Shown: in pieces, positions 63,270-64,000 of the stretch
Layout of the letters: each line of letters starts with the position of its first letter
How positions within the stretch are numbered: position 1 is the first letter of the stretch
Assembly: GCF_014639315.1 (NCBI RefSeq)
Contig: NZ_BMFY01000012.1
Coordinates: 1-64,000, forward strand
Source: Sediminivirga luteola
Lineage (GTDB): Bacteria; Actinomycetota; Actinomycetes; Actinomycetales; Brevibacteriaceae
Length of the DNA stretch: 64,000 nucleotides
Direction: 5' to 3'
Program-made: the position numbers and the translations under genes
The notes under the pieces: generated by a model
What the model was told of the DNA's origin: nothing
The model's input: only the letters and a program-made list of their open reading frames with translations
The model's database searches: none

Positions 63270-64000
63270 TCAGCCGGCGTCGGGACGGATGGCGCGGTAC
63301 AGCCCCTCGCACACCTCGGCGAAGGCCTGAGCCCTCCGGGTCAGACGAGCACGTTCGGGCCAGGCGAGCACGACGTCGATGCCGGGGACGTCATCGGCGA
63401 TCCCCAGCGCCGCTGTGCTGCCGCCGGCGGAGGTCGTGGCGGCGACCCGCTGATTGAGCACCGTGTATCCGTGCCCCTGACCGACGAACGACCTCACCGT
63501 CTCGTATCCGTAGAACCGGTGCCGGATATACGGGGTCACCCCCGCCGCCCGGAACACCTCCTCGTAGTACTGCTGCGAATACGGCAGGGCGAGCTGGATC
63601 ATCGGCTCGCTCGCGAAGTCCCGCAGGTGGACGGGCGCGGACCGGCCGGCGGCGGGATGATCGGCGGCGACGAGGACATGCGGGGCGATGGTGTCGACAA
63701 GGCGGGTCTCGAACCCGGGGCCGAGACCCAGGGCGTACGTGAGCGCCATCTCGCATTCACCCGCGTAGAGCGCCTTCTGCAGGGTCGCCAGGTCCGCCTC
63801 CAGGAACTGCACATGGACGTGCGGATAGCGGGCTTCGAACTCGGCGAGGATATGCGGCAGCCGGAACGGCGCGATCGGCGCGAAGATCCCGACGCTCAAC
63901 GGCCCGGACAGCGACTCCCCCACGCCTTGCGCCGACTCACGCAGGGCATCGGCATGCTCCAGGAAGACGCCGACATCGGCGGCGAGCCGGCGACCGGCGG
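63270..64000 (-). CDS. LysR family transcriptional regulator (5' part beyond window)
   Basis: The reading frame runs off the right edge, so the helix-turn-helix is missing. The visible part includes the LysR linker helix (AGRRLAADVGVFLEHADALR at about 63937-63998) and the full effector domain. That domain starts PLSVGIFAPIAPFRLPHILA and ends with ARLTRRAQAFAEVCEGLYRA. An internal GTG at 63923 is not a real start. It lies upstream of and in the same direction as the amidohydrolase operon, with a 437-bp gap, and is the nearest candidate regulator. The effector is unknown. Confidence 0.88.
   Translation of the reverse strand, partial: AGRRLAADVGVFLEHADALRESAQGVGESLSGPLSVGIFAPIAPFRLPHILAEFEARYPHVHVQFLEADLATLQKALYAGECEMALTYALGLGPGFETRLVDTIAPHVLVAADHPAAGRSAPVHLRDFASEPMIQLALPYSQQYYEEVFRAAGVTPYIRHRFYGYETVRSFVGQGHGYTVLNQRVAATTSAGGSTAALGIADDVPGIDVVLAWPERARLTRRAQAFAEVCEGLYRAIRPDAG

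Noticed and set aside
1-64000. tRNA, rRNA, CRISPR arrays, insertion sequences, prophage
   Set aside because: Looked for on both strands: no cloverleaf-like T-loop context, no regularly spaced repeats, no transposase or integrase motifs.

Overview
The window is about 70% GC, densely packed, and strongly biased to G/C at third codon positions. Together with its gene content (a fused PxpB-PxpC, a CE1758/CE1759-type monooxygenase duo, Usp, DUF817, many ABC and MFS carriers), this points to the chromosome of a high-GC actinobacterium, probably Micrococcales. Genus cannot be fixed from sequence reading alone. No rRNA, tRNA, CRISPR array, integrase or transposase was seen. The window reads as a catabolic/accessory stretch built from substrate-specific operons, each with its own transporter and often its own regulator.

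Layout. 122-4274 (+): right part of a myo-inositol catabolic cluster (iolB, iolD, iolG), closed by a perfect 23-bp inverted repeat. 4379-7227 (-): SsuABC/TauABC-like ABC importer. 7543-10068: MFS carrier divergent from a GlxA-type AraC regulator. 10182-20716 (-): a coupled operon of two SDRs, a NodB/PuuE-type deacetylase, a ribose-type ABC importer (binding protein, ATPase, permease) and a penicillin-acylase-family Ntn hydrolase, preceded by a regulator that fuses a LuxR helix-turn-helix to a periplasmic-binding-protein fold. 21181-24792: 5-oxoprolinase (pxpA and fused pxpBC) divergent from a PfkB sugar kinase. 24872-31925: DUF4352 membrane protein, NarL-type two-component pair, universal stress protein, panB and a Sad-type succinate-semialdehyde dehydrogenase.

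32332-43704 (-): the most striking region. Genes for a hydantoin/Asp-Glu-type racemase, an NCS1 permease, three DUF917 proteins alternating with two HyuA-like hydantoinase/oxoprolinase subunits, and a PucR regulator, mostly translationally coupled, then an ArgE-like M20 deacylase. No HyuB is present, so DUF917 proteins appear to take the partner role. The likely substrate class is a cyclic ureide, hydantoin or thiohydantoin.

44007-57983: mixed genes, including MFS carriers, a fructosamine-kinase-like protein, LctP-type permease, NAD(P)-binding protein, FrnE-like DsbA, an enlarged CaiB/BaiF CoA-transferase, an LLM monooxygenase/MarR/FMN-reductase operon, DUF817, a second LLM enzyme and an HXXEE protein. 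58135-62832 (-): amidohydrolase, CobW/G3E metallochaperone, DUF3311-like small membrane protein and sodium:solute symporter in one coupled operon. The window ends inside a LysR regulator (63270 to beyond 64000) that may control it.
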